A stretch of 64,000 nucleotides of DNA, from positions 1 through 64,000 of the forward strand of contig CALMVZ010000008.1 of NCBI GenBank assembly GCA_937873155.1, written 5' to 3'. Origin of the DNA: an uncultured Bacteroidota bacterium. GTDB taxonomy: Bacteria; Bacteroidota; Bacteroidia; B-17B0; Aurantibacillaceae. Under the pieces are notes generated by a model. That model ran no database searches. It saw only the letters and a program-made list of their open reading frames with translations, and was not told where the DNA came from. Position numbers and translations under genes: made by a program. Position 1 is the first letter of the stretch. Each line of letters starts with the position of its first letter. Of the stretch, positions 61,496 to 64,000 are shown piece after piece.

Positions 61496-63655
61496 TTATT
61501 CTTTTATAAACTTCGCAACCTGCCTTCCGTTGCTGCTGTTTAATTCTACAAAATAAATCCCTGCTGCTAAATGAGAAATATTTAACTCAACGGTGTTCAT
61601 ACCTTTAGTTGAATATTCCTTCGTTTCAAGTTGTTGCCCGGTTACCGAATAAATACTGCAGTTAGAAGTTGAAACTTCATCATTGAATGAAATAAATAAT
61701 TTATTAGTTGCAGGATTTGGATATAGTTTTAAAGTGCTTGCTGAATGATCTTTTGAATTGGAAATACCCGTGGTCATTACACAACCTGTACTACAAAACT
61801 TAGAAAGCATTCTTACATAAGCTGCATTGGTGTAAATTCCTGCTTCAGTAATTTCCCAGCTATTCACAGGCCAGCTGTCATTAAAATCTTTGTATGATTT
61901 CTGAATTGGTTGCCCCATTGGGGGAGTAACATTTAAAGCGCATCCGGGCTGCGTGCTGCAAGATCCCGCACAACAAGCATCTTTTGTATAATTAGGATTT
62001 GGTCCGCCGGGAATATAGCCAGGAGCAGGGCCATATGTAGAAACACCGTTCTCATCCCAAAGCGCGCTGCCGTTATAGAACCAGCTGTGGTAAAACTGCT
62101 TCACGTAATTTTCAGCACCATACTTTTTCATATTACTTAAATACACTTTTGTAACCGGATTTACGCCATGCATATAATGAACAAATCCTGAAGCTGCATT
62201 ATGATAATTCGTTGCATTCGCCGCATTCAAGGTGTAATCATTCATCGCTAAGAACATATTTCCTTGTCGTGATTTGGTTTGATTACTGTTCCAGGTGTAA
62301 TTATTATTTGCTACATATGCCCGATAAGCATCGGTTTTATTTGTATAAGCAGGTAAATTATCCGCATTATTAGTTTGCATACTATTGCTGTACGCATTAA
62401 TAATAGCTGTACGAACGGCAGCAGTAGCGCCGGGGATCTTTGTGTAATACAATAAACCATCTTGTTCAGGTCCCTGGAAAGGATAAGCATAACTCCACAT
62501 TAATAATTGAGCATTGGTATAATTCGCATCGAAATAGGTTCTGTAAGTTGTACTTCCTGTCAGTGCATACAGATAAGCCGCCGCAGTTAATTTACGCATA
62601 TCTGTTTCATAAGCCGCGGTTTGTTGCTCACCGGCTGCTAAAACTCCTGCGTTATAAAATGTAATGTTCGGATGATTCATGGCCCACCAATAAGCTTTAA
62701 TAGCACGGGCTTGTAAATTAGCAGCATAAGTTGTTTGTCCGATAGCTGCGAACTGAATAGCACCCAGAGCAAAAACATTAGCACCGGTTAAACTCGCTGC
62801 CGTTGTAGGCGGACCGTAACGACGAAAGGCAACATCAGCGGAATTAGGACTTGCACTTCCACCTCCGATGACAGAAATTAAAGAACTATCTGTCCCCTGC
62901 ATTTTAATTAACCAATCCAATTCATATTTCACTTCATCCAGAATATCTGGAATCCCATTTCCGGATTCAGGAATATTATAATCATCGGTCCAGACTGTAG
63001 GATATTTTTCGTAAGCTAATAACAGGTCAATGAGAGCAGGATAAGCGAAATTCACATACTTATTATAATCGCCGGCATCATGCCATCCGCCTGAAAGATC
63101 TTTTGATGTGGAGATGTTTGTATTATTGTATAAACGGCAATCCAGGTCCTGTTGTGTTCCTTTATGACAAACACCATCAACATAACCTGTATCGCAATAC
63201 GGAAATGCTCTTGCGATCCCGCAGCGGTTATAATAGAACATCCGTAAAGATGCTTTCAGAACATCATTGTAAACACAATTATTTATTTCGAAGCGGTAAG
63301 AACCAACGTTATTGCTCACATCAAAAATATAATACGAACCTGTTGTTGTGAAAGTGGTGAAAGTAAAATGCCAAACTTTGTCTCCTGATTGTGTTTGGGT
63401 TGCTCCGCCATTCCAGGGAGTAATGCTTCCTGTAAAGACAACTGCGTTGGTAGCCCAGTCACGAACCTGGTAAGTAGCGCCCGGAGAGAATGTGCTTGTA
63501 TTGTTAAATCCCGTTATCGGATTGGCGATCACAGCGATTTTTTCGTCAGTCGGTTTGTAACCGAATTGATCGATCTTAATGAATTCAACGGTCGTGGTTG
63601 GTCCGCCCGCTAACAATTGGTTATAGAATAAAACAAAGAGTATTACTTTCTTCAT
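61496..63655 (-). CDS. Glycoside hydrolase family 9 enzyme with T9SS sorting domain
   Basis: 719 residues. Signal peptide (VILFVLFYNQLLA), an N-terminal Ig-like CelD domain (about 24-125), then an (alpha/alpha)6 GH9 catalytic domain (about 130-620). The metal/water-binding Asp193 and Asp196 are in GGWHDAGDYNKY. The general acid lies in SWEITEAGIYTNAAYVRML (Glu at about 603). The sorting domain (about 645-719; KLYPNPATNKLFISF ... LAAGIYFVEL) predicts surface display or secretion. GH9 enzymes cleave beta-1,4-glucans, so cellulose or mixed-linkage glucan is the likely target. Confidence 0.94.
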   Translation of the reverse strand: MKKVILFVLFYNQLLAGGPTTTVEFIKIDQFGYKPTDEKIAVIANPITGFNNTSTFSPGATYQVRDWATNAVVFTGSITPWNGGATQTQSGDKVWHFTFTTFTTTGSYYIFDVSNNVGSYRFEINNCVYNDVLKASLRMFYYNRCGIARAFPYCDTGYVDGVCHKGTQQDLDCRLYNNTNISTSKDLSGGWHDAGDYNKYVNFAYPALIDLLLAYEKYPTVWTDDYNIPESGNGIPDILDEVKYELDWLIKMQGTDSSLISVIGGGSASPNSADVAFRRYGPPTTAASLTGANVFALGAIQFAAIGQTTYAANLQARAIKAYWWAMNHPNITFYNAGVLAAGEQQTAAYETDMRKLTAAAYLYALTGSTTYRTYFDANYTNAQLLMWSYAYPFQGPEQDGLLYYTKIPGATAAVRTAIINAYSNSMQTNNADNLPAYTNKTDAYRAYVANNNYTWNSNQTKSRQGNMFLAMNDYTLNAANATNYHNAASGFVHYMHGVNPVTKVYLSNMKKYGAENYVKQFYHSWFYNGSALWDENGVSTYGPAPGYIPGGPNPNYTKDACCAGSCSTQPGCALNVTPPMGQPIQKSYKDFNDSWPVNSWEITEAGIYTNAAYVRMLSKFCSTGCVMTTGISNSKDHSASTLKLYPNPATNKLFISFNDEVSTSNCSIYSVTGQQLETKEYSTKGMNTVELNISHLAAGIYFVELNSSNGRQVAKFIKE

Positions 63656-63719
63656 AGGCTGATACTTAAAATTAAGGGAGGCAAATCGTATAACGAATAT
63701 AGTGAATTATTTGTTCTTT

Positions 63720-64000
63720 ATCCCGCAGGGATTCAATATCGGTAAAACGATGTATTCATACTCTGCTTTCTATCCCGTAGGCATTGAACAGTGGAATCCC
63801 TACGGGATTCTGGATTTTTTTTGAGTAGGTATTACCGATATTGAATCCCTAAGGGATTCTGGCTGCTTTTTTGTTCGTATTTACAGATATTTAATGCCTA
63901 AGAGATTCTTGTACACCAACGCAGTTATTTAATGCCAACATTGAATCCCTATGGGATTCTTGACCCGCATTTTGATAGTATTACCGATATTGAATCCCTA
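63720..64000. repeat. Array of GAATCCC..GGGATTC palindromic repeats
   Basis: Seven or so copies of a unit with core GAATCCCTACGGGATTC, preceded by TTACCGATATT when complete. Copies are at 63720-63744 and 63771-63790 (minus orientation), and at 63791-63813, 63831-63862, 63880-63911 (degenerate), 63924-63962 and 63980-64000 (cut by the window edge; plus orientation). Unit spacing is roughly 40-60 bases. No open frame occurs. Confidence 0.85.

Overview
The window looks like chromosome of a Bacteroidota bacterium, probably a gliding or type IX secretion (T9SS) lineage. Four proteins end in T9SS type A sorting domains. Several promoters fit the Bacteroidota consensus (TTTG, 18-19 bases, TAnnTTTG). 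FKBP-type lipoproteins, TPR-linked sensors, a TamB and a DUF4476-like protein are also typical. The DNA is AT-rich, with about 59 densely packed genes, one tRNA-Asp and no rRNA, CRISPR array or recognisable prophage.

Layout. 1-6.7 kb: an AT-rich accessory stretch holding an RHS-core fragment cut by the window edge, a tyrosine recombinase, a secreted SBBP-repeat protein, and a Dpm1-like glycosyltransferase overlapping a TMTC-like membrane protein. 7-8.8 kb: tRNA-Asp, a lysine-rich (histone H1-like) peroxiredoxin and endonuclease III. 8.8-12.8 kb: four consecutive prolyl isomerase genes, then a Fur-family regulator. 12.9-16.7 kb: a STAS protein, an EI24 membrane protein and a TPR-SpoIIE phosphatase. 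16.8-31.9 kb: lpdA, tsaD, tamB, a beta-barrel protein, hutI, aroC, a membrane spermidine-synthase-like protein, gpmA, a HAD hydrolase, map and an EEP-family protein. 32-39 kb: two secreted proteins of unknown function, a NarL-type two-component pair and a methyltransferase/glycosyltransferase group. 39-48 kb: cyanophycinase, uvrA, an ECF sigma factor, GNAT, CaiB/BaiF CoA transferase, aldo/keto reductase and pckA. 48-60 kb: lipoproteins, saccharopine dehydrogenase, DedA, rhodanese, phosphosulfolactate synthase, a TPR protein, glmM, cysteine desulfurase and small proteins. 60-64 kb: a Ycf48-like and a GH9 cellulase-like T9SS cargo, then a palindromic repeat array that continues past the window.

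The most unusual signal is a family of palindromic elements built from a 7-base unit (consensus TTCGGAG, with TTCGTAG variants). Each arm is about four heptamers, arranged in inverted orientation around an unrelated centre. One copy fills the spacer between the rhodanese and DedA genes. Two copies lie in frame inside coding sequences (the SpoIIE phosphatase and tsaD), adding about 26-28 residues. A single arm overwrites part of the CaiB/BaiF gene without changing its length. Because 7 is not a multiple of 3, the perfect heptamer is open in all six frames and always reads FGVRSSE or SELRTPN, so it can enter genes without stopping translation. At least four other palindromic repeat families occupy intergenic gaps at 13.3, 45.2, 57.3/59.5 and 63.7-64 kb.
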